Of a stretch of DNA of 64,000 nucleotides, positions 43,838-54,608 are shown one piece after another. The DNA is from Bactericera cockerelli. Taxonomy: Eukaryota; Arthropoda; Insecta; Hemiptera; Triozidae. The notes below the pieces were generated by a model. That model ran no database searches. It was not told the origin of the DNA and was given only the letters and a program-made list of their open reading frames with translations. Location: the NCBI GenBank assembly GCA_024516035.1, contig CM044964.1, positions 24,063,956 to 24,127,955 on the forward strand, read 5' to 3'. Within the stretch, counting starts at the first letter, position 1, and each line of letters begins with the position of its first letter. Made by a program: the position numbers and the translations under genes.

Positions 43838-44111
43838 GGCCAGCGTCGATGGCATGTTGAATACACCGGTTCCCTTCAGAACACCGAAGTTAAGCGACAT
43901 CCAGCGAGGTTAAGACTTGGATGGGTGACCATTCAAATTCTAATTCTCGTGACGCTGGCTTTTCCCGGCCCCACTCAGGCTGGGTGAGGTCAATGTGAGT
44001 AGCAGGTTTGTGAGTTTCCTGCGAATGGAGGGTAAAACCCCCGTCGTGATATGACCATTGCAGTTGAAAGCGACGTTAAACCCCACTTAAAAAAAAAAAA
44101 AAAAAAAAAAA
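43838..44111 (+). repeat. Complete 5S rRNA-derived SINE (SINE3 type) with 12-bp target duplication
   Basis: The first 90 bases follow 5S rRNA: TTGAATACACCGGTTCCCTT, ACACCGAAGTTAAGCGAC and GACTTGGATGGGTGACC. Then comes a module with CAGGCTGGGTGAGGTCAATG and GCGAATGGAGGGTAAAACCC, then a poly-A of about 27. AAACAAATCCGA at 43826-43837 is repeated at 44112-44123. Known: SINE3 elements derive from 5S rRNA and carry an internal Pol III promoter; this is clearly one rather than a 5S gene, because the 5S part is followed by unrelated sequence and the copies are scattered. Confidence 0.9.
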
Positions 44112-44688
44112 AAACAAATCCGATACGTATTTCTAGGTTATATATATTTTTCTATTCCTTTTCCTTTTTATTGTATATGTTTCTTCCTTTTTTAATTGTT
44201 ATAATAATCATTTGCTTTAATAATTATCATAGAAACTATAGTAATTTTACTGTAGAAACTTTCGGAAGTGAACTACTAAAAAATACTAGTTTATGCACCA
44301 CTTACTATTGAGAACCATTCAACACGTCATAAGTTTGCTACAAATGTCAAACAAACCTAGATAACTAATGAAATCAAAATGGCGGATAATATTTAAATGC
44401 ACTAACGGTTAACCAATAAAATGTCTGAAATTATGATCGATCCGTTAGATAAATTCGCTTCGTTATGGCGAATGGAGTTCATAAATTAATACCACTTACA
44501 GTATTGATACAAAGATGTTATTTTTGCTGAGTTTAAACCAATCAACACCTGAGAAAATGCAAATTACATGGTAAAACAAATACCTAGGTTTTAGTATCTG
44601 AGCTGGGACATAAGTATATTAATGATAAGAATGAGTTAACTATAGTAGGTAGGTATTTAATAACATTATAATATATACTATGAACATA

Positions 44689-44864
44689 CAGGGTGTCCCA
44701 CAAAAGTTGGACACCTCAAATTACTCGGGCCCTGAAAGAGTTTTTGAAAAATAAAAAATCCAAATGTACATGTCCTAATTATGCGGTTGCAGTCATGATT
44801 TTTTTTTATACATGGTGGTTTAAACGTCAGAAATTGAGGTATACAACTTTGGTGGGACACCCTG
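44689..44864. mobile_element. 176-bp mariner-like MITE
   Basis: CAGGGTGTCCCACAAAAGTT at the left is mirrored by AACTTTGGTGGGACACCCTG at the right. TA flanks both ends (44687-44688 and 44865-44866). No coding capacity. CAGGGTGTCCCA ends with TA duplication are typical of mariner-type MITEs. Confidence 0.85.
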
Positions 44865-45296
44865 TATTAATATTAATAGTTTCCATGCTGTAATCAACTT
44901 TAACTAAAGGTATATTTAGAATTGTAGATACTATGTATGTTTGAATAAAAATAAGTCGATTTATTATGATAATGATAAATTCAATAAATAAAATTATATT
45001 TTCTCATAGATATTTTTTTTTATCATTGAGCAATCTCTATGTATCCTAACAACACCAGATACAATATTGACAGTTTTGTACCTTAATGTCAACACCAGGT
45101 ACAATATTGAGTCATGTACTCTAATGTTACACACGATCTAATGAGGGAACTATTTTGCATAAATATAAAGCAGGTACTGTAGGAAGGAGTTCCTGGAGAA
45201 TGATCTGATGTAGATAGGTAGAAAAATATAGACCAAACGAAGTGTGTCTCACTGTCTAAAAAACCACTATAGGTAATAAGTGTACACATTATATAG

Positions 45297-45365
45297 CAGG
45301 GGTGCCCAACCTTTACAGAAGAAGATCTACTGTAAAGTCTCAGATAATCAACGCGAGTATTGAGG
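45297..45365 (+). mobile_element. Left end of a hAT-like element, truncated
   Basis: CAGGGGTGCCCAACCTTTAC and then AGATCTACTGTAAAGTCTC match the first 65 bases of the MITE at 50061. The match then stops and no right end is seen. It is preceded by TTATATAG. Confidence 0.65.
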
Positions 45366-45821
45366 AGTGTAAGGACTTCAGACTTCCTTTTCTCTGTTTC
45401 AAGCCTGTACCCTTACTCCTTATGAATTGGCCAATTATAGCTATGCTGATTAAAGGTTTCAATCCTATTAGTTGCATCTTACAAAACAAAAAAACTGTTC
45501 TCAGACTGATATCACCCTAGTCATGAGTTTTTTGTTGGTGTCCTATGTCTTGGTAAGTATTTGAGAGAATGAATTCAATAAAAATAAATAATCTCTTTGA
45601 AGGTTCAAAAGTGTTAAAATAATAGTTTATTTATTGTTTAATTTCACATCATTATCAAGCACACGTTTTTGCACTTACAATTCTTAGGAATCCTGATCAC
45701 AATAATTATTATAAAATGGCAAAATTTCAGTTTCTGTTTTTAAAAGCTTGATTAAAAAGTCACCATAAAATTAAAATCGTAGTTTCAAGATTATTTACTA
45801 GACCTAGACTTACCTTTAATT

Positions 45822-48692
45822 CTGATTTTCATACTTCACAATTTTGTAGACACCGGAATTTTGACTCTCATACTTCACAATTTTGTAGACTCCGGAATTT
45901 TGATTCTCATACTTCACAATTGTAGACTTCGGAATTTTGATTCTCATACTTCACAATTTTGTAGATTCCGGAAATTTGACTCTCATACTTCACAATTTTG
46001 TAGACTCAGAATTTTGATTCTCATACTTATTTTTGTAGACTCAGAATTTTGATTCTCATACTTCATAATTTTGTAGGATTCTCATACTTCACAATTTTGT
46101 AGACTTCGGAATTTTGACTCTCATACTTCACAATTTTGTAGACACCGGAATTTTGATTCTCATACTTTACAATTTTGTAGACTCAGAATTTTGATTCTCA
46201 TACTTCATAATTTTGTAGACTCCGGAATTTTGATTCTCATACTTCATAATTTTGTAGACTCCGGAATTTTGACTCTCATACTTCACAATTTTGTAGACAC
46301 CGGAATTTTGATTCTCATACTTTACAATTTTGTAGACTCAGAATTTTGATTCTCATACTTCACAATTTTGGTAGACTCAGAATTTTGATTCTCATACTTC
46401 ATAATTTTGTAGACTCCGGAATTTTGACTCTCATACTTCACAATTTTGTAAATTCCGGAAATTGGACTCTCATACTTCACAATTTTGTAGACTCAGAATT
46501 TTGATTCTCATACTTTACAATTTTGTAGACTCAGAATTTTGATTCTCATACTTCACAATTTTGTAGACTCCGGAATTTTGACTCTCATACTTCACAATTT
46601 TGTAAATTCCGGAAATTGGACTCTCATACTTCACATTTTGTAGACTCAGAATTTTGATTCTCATACTTCATAATTTTGTAGACACCGGAATTTTGACTCT
46701 CATACTTCACAATTTTGTAGACTCCGGAATTTTGATTCTCATACTTCACAATTTTGTAGACTTCGGAATTTTGATTCTCATACTTCACAATTTTGTAGAT
46801 TCCGGAAATTTGACTCTCATACTTCACAATTTTGTAGACTCAGAATTTTGATTCTCATACTTATTTTTGTAGACTCAGAATTTTGATTCTCATACTTCAT
46901 AATTTTGTAGGATTCTCATACTTCACAATTTTGTAGACTTCGGAATTTTGACTCTCATACTTCACAATTTTGTAGACACCGGAATTTTGATTCTCATACT
47001 TTACAATTTTGTAGACTCAGAATTTTGATTCTCATACTTCATAATTTTGTAGACTCCGGAATTTTGATCCTCATACTTCATAATTTTGTAGACTCCGGAA
47101 TTTTGACTCTCATACTTCACAATTTTGTAGACACCGGAATTTTGATTCTCATACTTTACAATTTTGTAGACTCAGAATTTTGATTCTCATACTTCACAAT
47201 TTGGTAGACTCAGAATTTTGATTCTCATACTTCATAATTTTGTAGACTCCGGAATTTTGACTCTCATACTTCACAATTTTGTAAATTCCGGAAATTGGAC
47301 TCTCATACTTCACAATTTTGTAGACTCAGAATTTTGATTCTCATACTTTACAATTTTGTAGACTCAGAATTTTGATTCTCATACTTCACAATTTTGTAGA
47401 CTCAGAATTTTGATTCTCATACTTCATAATTTTGTAGACTCCGGAATTTTGACTCTCATACTTCACAATTTTGTAAATTCCGGAAATTGGACTCTCATAC
47501 TTCACAATTTTGTAGACTCAGAATTTTGATTCTCATACTTCATAATTTTGTAGACTCCGGAATTTTGATTCTCATACTTCACAATTTTGTAGACTCGAAT
47601 TTTGACTCTCATACTTCACAATTTTGTAGACTCCGGAATTTTGATTCTCATACTTCACAATTTTGTAGACTTCGAATTTTGATTCTCATACTTCACAATT
47701 TTGTAGATTCCGGAAATTTGACTCTCATACTTCACAATTTTGTAGACTCAGAATTTTGATTCTCATAACTTATTTTTGTAGACTCAGAATTTTGATTCTC
47801 ATACTTCATAATTTTGTAGGATTCTCATACTTCACAATTTTGTAGACTTCGGAATTTTGACTCTCATACTTCACAATTTTGTAGACACCGAAATTTTGAT
47901 TCTCATACTTTACAATTTTGTAGACTCAGAATTTTGATTCTCATACTTCACAATTTTGTAGACTCCGGAATTTTGACTCTCATACTTCACAATTTTGTAG
48001 ACACCGAATTTTGATTCTCATACTTTACAATTTTGTAGACTCAGAATTTGATTCTCATACTTCACAATTTTGTAGACTCAGAATTTTGATTCTCATACTT
48101 CATAATTTTGTAGACTCCGGAATTTTGACTCTCATACTTCACAATTTTGTAAATTCCGGAAATTGGACTCTCATACTTCACAATTTTGTAGACTCAGAAT
48201 TTTGATTCTCATACTTTACAATTTTGTAGACTCAGAATTTTGATTCTCATACTTCACAATTTTGTAGACTCAGAATTTTGATTCTCATACTTCATAATTT
48301 TGTAGACTCCGGAATTTTGACTCTCATACTTCACAATTTTGTAAATTCCGGAAATTGGACTCTCATACTTCACAATTTTGTAGACTCAGAATTTTGATTC
48401 TCATACTCATAATTTTGTAGACTCGGAATTTTGATTCTCATACTTCACAATTTTGTAGACTCAGAATTTTGACTCTCATACTTCACAATTTTGTAGACTC
48501 AGAATTTTGATTCTCATACTTCATAATTTTGTAGATTCCGGAATTTTGATTCTCATACTTCACAATTTTGTAGACTCCGGAATTTTGACTCTCATACTTC
48601 ACAATTTTGTAGACTCAGAATTTTGATTCTCATACTTCATAATTTTGTAGACTCCGGAATTTCGATTCTTCATACTTCACAATTTTGTAGAC
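45822..48692. repeat. Satellite of 38-39-bp units with higher-order organisation
   Basis: More than 70 contiguous units of the form TCTCATACTTCACAATTTTG-TAGACTC(CGG/AG)AATTTTGA. Variant units (CAC/CAT/TAC, GACACC, GACTCC, GACTTC, GATTCC, AAATTCC) occur in the same order in successive blocks. Rare markers such as CTTATTTTTGTAGACTCAG recur at about 46027, 46861 and 47769, and TTGTAGGATTCTCATAC at about 46071, 46905 and 47815, so the higher-order period is about 834 then about 910 bp (roughly 22-24 units). The ILILHNFVDSG-type ORFs on both strands are translations of the satellite. Confidence 0.95.
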
Positions 48693-49470
48693 AGTACCTG
48701 TAAGAGTAAAGAATAAAGGTACTTAAATTAATCCTTTTTTTTAAATGTTTACTTACCTATACTTAGTGACTTTCTGGTTTTAATTAGGTTAGGATTAAAT
48801 TCCTTGCTTAGGATCTTTGTATAATTAAATTGATACGATTAGTTCTGTATCTCAAATTTAATAGGTATAAACATTAAACAACAACCCTAAGATTCAGAAT
48901 TCTTACTAAACTCTACTCTTTGTGCCTGACATTTGTTCTGGTAAATTCCTAGTGGTATAATAATAGCAACCATTTTCTGACTAATTTCTGTTAAAAAATG
49001 AGGCTTTACATTTTAGAAAGTTACTTTACCCAACATTATTTTTCAACTCAACTTTTCTGAATAAAAAATATTTATACTTACATTTGTTATAGAACATTGA
49101 TAATATTGGCATATTAAAGGTTAAAATGGTGACTTTTTAAGCTTTGAATGAAAACTAAAGTAAAAATGCATGAGATTTATTGGATCAGAAATCCTAAGAT
49201 AGTACAAAAAATCTCTCGTATACTGTTCTTGTTCAATCCTCATTTTGTTTCATCTGTCACAATTATGATCAAGTCATCAAGTTTCGGTCAAGATTTCTCC
49301 GACGACGTTCATAACTTTGACGAGTGGCTTTCTTTCTGATCTTGATGTGACTTATCTGAAATACGAGTAAAAAGAAAGAAAACTTGATCTATACATTACA
49401 TTATGTTACTCGCTAAGAAGCTTCGGTGAGCCTTCTAATAAATTGCGGAAATTTGTGTTCCAAAATATAT
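48693..49470. other. AT-rich stretch, nothing recognised
   Basis: A 63-codon ORF at 49148-49339 has mixed composition and ends LSF at a stop, but has no supported splice sites or known relatives that I can see. Confidence 0.35.
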
Positions 49471-49474
49471 GAAC

Positions 49475-49640
49475 GGAAACACCATTCGAGACGGCATTAA
49501 TCCCACATTTAAATAAATGGTTTTCACAAAATCACTGAAGTTAAACAAGAACTGTTAAGGTTCGGACTTGGTGGATGACCACTCATATTGGAAATATTTT
49601 GATGCTAGCTATTGCTGGTAAAACCCAGACTTAGCTTAGT
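49475..49640 (+). repeat. Diverged 5S-derived SINE
   Basis: GAGACGGCATTAATCCC, ATCACTGAAGTTAAACAAGA and GGACTTGGTGGATGACCACT keep the 5S-like order but are degraded. Confidence 0.55.
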
Positions 49641-50060
49641 GAGTGATGCGTTTCTTCCAATGGTGTCAAAAAATCGAAACAAAAATACCTGATCGTGGTT
49701 TTGAACCATTTCCGAAAGGATTGAACCGCGCCATGTATCCCATTGTCCTTTGTTTCTTCTTCTAATGGAAGGTGATTCTGTATTTCTTCTAATCGAATGA
49801 TTAATTCTTTACCATAAATTTTGATTGACAGTTAAATTTTGTTTTTGCTACTTTTTTGATTAGTATGAATTTTTATAACCTATTTGATGTTCCTTGAAAT
49901 ATAAAATAAACTGGCCAATTGGTAAAATTTTAAATGGTTTCGATATATTATGAAAATAATGAGATGTGAAATATCTGGCTGTATAAATTGTAGGTTTATG
50001 TTATCTACTTGGCCTATGCCGACCGAACGCAGAATTTATTTTCTGTTTTACCATATATAG

Positions 50061-50408
50061 CAGGGGTGCCAAACCTTTACAGAAGAAGATCTACTATAAA
50101 GTCTTAGATAATCAACGCTATCGACCCTACAAATTCAATGTTCATTTTGGGCTTGTGTGAGTTAGTGAAGAATTCAACCAAATTTTCAAGTTTCAAGAAA
50201 CCTCTTTTTAATTCTCATGAGTTAAGGAAGGAGATTTCGGATTTTCACTTGTGTGAGACGGTGAGATGTCAGAAAACCTCGTTCACAATTATTTTGTACT
50301 TTAGAGATCTAGACTTTTAGAACGTCATCTCACCTCTCTGGACGTGATCGACCCAAAATCACTCCACGATCGACCGGTCGATCGCGATCGACTGGTTGGG
50401 CAGCCCTG
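50061..50408. mobile_element. 348-bp hAT-like MITE
   Basis: The left end is CAGGGGTGCCAAACC and the right end is GGTTGGGCAGCCCTG, near-inverted. The flanks ATATATAG and TTATATAG match at 7 of 8 positions, the 8-bp target duplication length expected of hAT. Near the right end there is a CGACCGGTCGATCGCGATCG palindromic stretch. 50138-50320 is open and may be a remnant of transposase, but I cannot identify motifs. Confidence 0.8.
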
Positions 50409-50499
50409 TTATATAGGGTAAGTGCACCAGTGGTGGTCCGCCAGTTAACTGAAATTCTAAAATCATTTGATTACAGTTACCTTTTTCCTAGATTAGCAT

Positions 50500-50815
50500 T
50501 TTTTTTTTTTTTTTTTTTTTTTTTCAACCCAACCCAATCCAGCCTGGATTGGGTTGGGTTGGAAATGCAAATCTTGAAAATTGCCAACGTCGCTGGCGCA
50601 TTGAATGCACCGGTTCTCGTAGTATCACTGAACTTATGCAACGTCCAGCGAGGTGAAGACTTCGCGATGCTGACATTCCGGCCCAACCCAGGCTGGTTGA
50701 GGTTAATGTGGGTAGTGCATGTTTGTGAATTTCCTGCGAATGGAGGGTCGCGAATGAATTTCCAACCGTCGTAATCTCGTAATATAAATGAAAGCGACGT
50801 TCAACCAAAAGCTTG
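50500..50815 (+). repeat. 5S-derived SINE next to a short palindrome
   Basis: 50580-50815 has GCATTGAATGCACCGGTTCT, GCAACGTCCAGCGAGGTGAA, CCCAGGCTGGTTGAGGTTAA and GCGAATGGAGGGTCGCGAA. Just upstream, after a long poly-T, CAACCCAACCCAATCCAGCC is followed by its reverse complement (GGATTGGGTTGGGTTG). Confidence 0.72.
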
Positions 50816-51039
50816 AGATCAATTCGTAACAGAATTTTTCGTTAGTAAATTCTGCCCTAACCGAGGACTGAACCCAAGGTAACTGGACCACGAGACCACG
50901 ACTTCCACGGGTAGTGGTCATGATCATTACATCGTTATTCTACATACATACATACATAGTCTAGTTCATAAATAATAATTCCGTGTCCATGAGATATGAA
51001 CAGGTACCTATGTATATCACGGTGGTAAGAGGATTATAT

Positions 51040-51325
51040 GGACGCCCAGATCCAATGACTAGGGCTCCTTTTATGTCCATTGATACTATTTGGTTTTAAG
51101 GTCCTGATTTGAGTTAGTCAGGACGGGGGTTTTACCCGTCATTGGTGGGGAATCATATTAGCTACCCACATTAACCCCACCCAGCCTGGGTAGGGCTGGA
51201 AATGCCAGCCTCACGTGTTCGGAGAGAACAGAATTTTCTGTGTGAAAAGTCTGTTCCAACCGGGAATCGAACTCAGAATCTCTGGATTACGGGCAGTACT
51301 CAAAATCGTTACGTCACGTATCCAA
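51040..51325 (-). repeat. Type G SINE, reversed, near full length
   Basis: Starts TATGGACGCCCAGATCC, continues GTCCATTGATACTATTTGGT, GGGTTTTACCCGTCATTGGT, CCTCACGTGTTCGGAGAGAA and ends with the reversed head AATCGAACTCAGAATCTCTG. Confidence 0.78.
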
Positions 51326-51359
51326 AAGGCTAGTTTATAATAAAAAAAAATGGAAAGTC

Positions 51360-51515
51360 TGTCCTGGTAGCTCAGTGGTAAAGGCAGCGAAACCCAGCCG
51401 TGACATGACAGTTTTCCTCCCATTTGGGATTTTTACCACATCGTTTGGGGCTTACTGCTGGAATAATGGGACTTACTAGTTCTAATCAGGCAGTATAAAT
51501 AAGGCGATATTATAA
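51360..51515 (+). repeat. tRNA-derived SINE, type C, internal deletion in head
   Basis: GTCCTGGTAGCTCAGTGGTA runs directly into GCAGCGAAACCCAGCCGTGA, so the middle of the tRNA-like region is missing. The tail is intact to GGCAGTATAAATAAGGCGAT. Confidence 0.78.
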
Positions 51516-51519
51516 TTTT

Positions 51520-52140
51520 TATTTATCCACATTGATAAAGAGAAACACCTCGCCAGCGAACATTTTATTATTATTTCAAACATTGATAAACCCTCTTCTT
51601 CTTCTTCTTCCTATTTCATTAACAACTGTGCCAAAAATAACGTACCGCGAGTATTCTTAGAATCTTCGAAAGTAGGTAAGAATTCTAATTTATCCATCAA
51701 TCTATCATAATCTACCTACCGCGGTCCATTTTATTCGCAAAAAGAAAAAGAAAAATCGTTTGCCATTATTAGTTTCTCATGCCGAGGCGAAGAGGTTATT
51801 CATGATGATTTTTTTAATAATAAATAAAACAATAATAATAACTAAAGCGGAAAAAGTCCCTACAAAAGAAGAAGAAAAAAAATATACGTATCACGTGTTA
51901 TTGATATTGACTTGATGATTTTTGTTACAATAATTAAAATAATAATAATATCCTCAATGGCAAAAAAATCACAACGTGACAAATTTCATTTTCATAACTC
52001 ACTTCTCTACACAAAAAAAAATCGCGTGTTATTGACCTTTAGTTTTGCTAAGAAAAATACCTAATGATAATGTTAATTTGAAATAGATTTTACTTCATAA
52101 TTAATAAGTTTAGCATGCTCTTCTTGTGAAATTTATCAGA
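51520..52140. other. AT-rich stretch, nothing recognised
   Basis: (CTT)n at 51594-51610 and several A-rich runs. No supported gene. Confidence 0.4.
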
Positions 52141-52194
52141 TGAATGTTACCATTGACCGCCGAGTATTGTTGGTTTCCGACCCATCTAGTTTTA

Positions 52195-52400
52195 GGACAA
52201 ACTAAATGAGATGGGTGAGGTTAATGTGGGTAGCTGATACAATCCCTAGTGAATGGAGGGTAAAACTCCCGTCCTTACTATCTCAAATCAGACGTTAAAA
52301 CCAAGTAAAATCAATGGACATGAAAGGAGTTTAGACATTGGATCTGGCGTACGTATAATCATCTCATCAACGTGATATAGCTATCTCTGCCTATACATAC
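52195..52400 (+). repeat. Type G SINE tail
   Basis: GATGGGTGAGGTTAATGTGG, GTGAATGGAGGGTAAAACTC and GGACATGAAAGGAGTTTAGA. The head is missing. Confidence 0.7.
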
Positions 52401-52403
52401 ATA

Positions 52404-53269
52404 CAGGGTAGGGCAAAAGTCTGGAGACCCCTGAATAACTTTCGAATGGCTTCTTCGGTAAAATTAAAATTTTGTAAGGTAAACCGGGCTAATAAGACCT
52501 TCTTTTAGAGTGGAGTCGATTTTTGTTACCGGCCCCCATGTCGGGGCCAGGGGGGCTAACTTCATTTTTTTAAATACGAACCCCTACCTTGCGATACATT
52601 TTTGGAAAGGTCTTTAAATAAGAAATACATTGATGCCAATTTTATTTTTTAAATATTAACTGTTTGCAAATGGCGTCCAACTTTGTGTATGCTGTAAAGT
52701 CTGGAAACCCCTGAATATCTTTTGAACGGGCTTTCTTAGTAAATTGAAAACTCTGCACGGTAAGTCGGGGTAATTAGACCTTTCCAAAAATGTATCACAA
52801 GGTGGGGTTTCGAATTAAAAAAAATGAAGTTGGCCTCCCTGGCCCCAACATGGAGGCCAGTAAAAAAAAAAATCGGTCCCATTCTAATAAAAGGTCTAAT
52901 TACCAAGGATTACCCTACACAATTTTAAATTTACTGAGAAAGCTCTTTCGAAAGATATTCAGGGGTTTCCAGACTTTACTGCATACACAAAATTGGACGC
53001 AATTTGCAAACAGTTAATATTAAAAAAATAAAATTTGCACCAATGTGTTTCTTATTTAAAGACCTTTCCAAAAATGTATCGCAAGGTGGGGGTTCGTATT
53101 TAAAAAAATGAAGTTGGCCCCCCTGGCCCCGACATGGAGGCCGGTAGCAAAAATCGACCCCACTCTAAAAGAAGGTCTTATTAGCTTGGTTTACCATACA
53201 AAATTTTAATTTTACCGAAGAAGCCATTCGAAAGTTATTCAGGGGTTTCCAGACTTTTGCCCCACCCTG
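52404..53269. mobile_element. 866-bp palindromic MITE with nested inverted arms
   Basis: Ends CAGGGTAGGGCAAAAGTCTG and CAGACTTTTGCCCCACCCTG are inverted, with TA outside both (52402-52403 and 53270-53271). The outer arms are about 52404-52690 and 52965-53269. The inner portion is itself an inverted pair of a related unit: GTAAAGTCTGGAAACCCCTG near 52696 and CAGGGGTTTCCAGACTTTAC near 52960. Phrases such as ATGAAGTTGGCC and CCCCGACATGGAGGCC occur in all four arms. No coding capacity; ends are mariner-like. Confidence 0.85.
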
Positions 53270-53317
53270 TATAACGGGCAAGGAATTAAAAGATAAAGAG
53301 CTAGTTATTTGTGTTAT

Positions 53318-53600
53318 TATGTCCCAATTTTTAGTGGGTAGCATCGACATTACGAGAACTAATGCTTATGCATCATATATCTCCAACCAACCGTCATATA
53401 CCAATATCAATCTCGTAATGCCGCCACTTGTCGTTGCTCACTCTACAACTACCCCAATTGTCCTCACTAGCCAAGGGGAGGTCCCGACATCCAAAGTACA
53501 GAGCCAAAAAAAATCCGACTCCGCCGGGATTCGAACCCGGGTCACCTGGAGTGCAAGCCGAACATGCTGCCGCTAGGCCAAGTGACTACTAGTGACTAGT
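53318..53600 (-). repeat. tRNA-derived SINE, type E
   Basis: CCCAATTTTTAGTGGGTAGC at the left; reversed B box CGGGATTCGAACCCGGGTCA and GCTGCCGCTAGGCCAAGTGA at the right. It lies 50 bases from the MITE end. Confidence 0.78.
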
Positions 53601-53966
53601 GACGGACACGGAATTATATATTATTATTATTACCAAAATCTTCGATGGTGTAATTATTATTACCAAAATTATCGGCATGACCAGCATTTGACCACCAGAA
53701 TCATCATCAGCATGACCACCAGAGCATGATGGAGTGTCCACTTAGTGTCCTCACAGCGGGGGACGGGTGGATGTCTCCAACATGACAGAGTGGCCTGCAT
53801 GTCAAGCATGCTACATGAAGCATGCAGCACAGTTGACATGCCACAACACGACAGGTCTTGTTGCATCTCTTGCCAAACATTCCAGTTGCACTAATTCATA
53901 AATTACATCCTCTCTCTCTCTTGATTCGCAAAAATTTGCATATCTTTTTACGGAGTTATTAAGATC

Positions 53967-53969
<3 letters not shown>

Positions 53970-54017
<48 letters not shown>

Positions 54018-54030
54018 ATCTCTCTCTCCC
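53970..54030. repeat. (CT)n microsatellite
   Basis: About 20 uninterrupted CT units and then imperfect ones to 54030, continuing as CT-rich sequence to about 54080. The SLSLSLS ORF is its translation. Confidence 0.95.
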
Positions 54031-54344
54031 CTTCTATCTGTCTTTATCTCTATTATCTCTATTATCTCTGTCTCTCCTTATCTCTCCTATGCTGACTCTT
54101 TCTCTGCCTCTTTTTCCATTTCATTATTCATTAATATTAAAGAATCGAAGTTTAAATAAGCGAGTAAAATGATAGTGCACTAATATAGCCCGACTTGAGG
54201 GGTAGTCTGGCTACTTTGTCGTCTAGATTAGTAAGAAAGTTGGTTAGGTACCTATATATTTTTTGTATTCATTTAATAATATGATATTTCTGTACCACTT
54301 TCTTACATTACAGCCTTTTATAATCCTTGTGATTTTTTTAATTA

Positions 54345-54475
54345 AAAAGTTTGATCGATGAGGCGGCGAACTTTGTAACATGGAGGCCGGTGGTTCAATT
54401 CCCGGTTTCATCGTGGATTTATAGAGCTAGTTGGATTAGTTGTTATATCACTGAAGTGATTCACACAAATATGAT
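54345..54475 (+). repeat. tRNA-derived SINE, type B, diverged
   Basis: GTTTGATCGATGAGGCGGCG, GGTGGTTCAATTCCCGGTTT and TTGTTATATCACTGAAGTGA. Confidence 0.74.
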
Positions 54476-54553
54476 ACCTTTTAAAAGGATAACTTTTTAT
54501 GAAAATACATCAAAGTGAAACCTCAATATTGTTTTTCTTCTTTTCTGTTGCAG

Positions 54554-54608
54554 ATTTCAACTGACCCTCACTCTTCTCATGAACATCGAATTCGAAACTT
54601 GTCGATAA
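54554..54608 (+). CDS. Candidate terminal exon of the unrecognised gene
   Basis: A long pyrimidine tract (54532-54549) and TTGCAG precede this stretch. Joined in the phase left by the exon at 28559 (AG plus A gives Arg), it reads FQLTLTLLMNIEFETCR and then TAA. Against this, the same acceptor opens a longer alternative in phase 0 (ISTDPHSSHEHRIRNLSIKI ... to a stop at 54760), which does not fit the phase of the exon at 28464. The following 1.3 kb is AT-rich with several AATAAA motifs, compatible with a 3' UTR. Only one of the two readings can be right, and neither matches a family I know. Confidence 0.27.

Noticed and set aside
43838..43930. Genuine 5S rRNA gene
   Set aside because: Only the first part resembles 5S rRNA; it continues into a SINE module, a poly-A and a target duplication.
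45861..48205. Several ORFs encoding repeated ILILHNFVDSG-like peptides on both strands
   Set aside because: They are read-through translations of the 38-39-bp satellite; similar ORFs appear in several frames and strands, and none has splice or start context.
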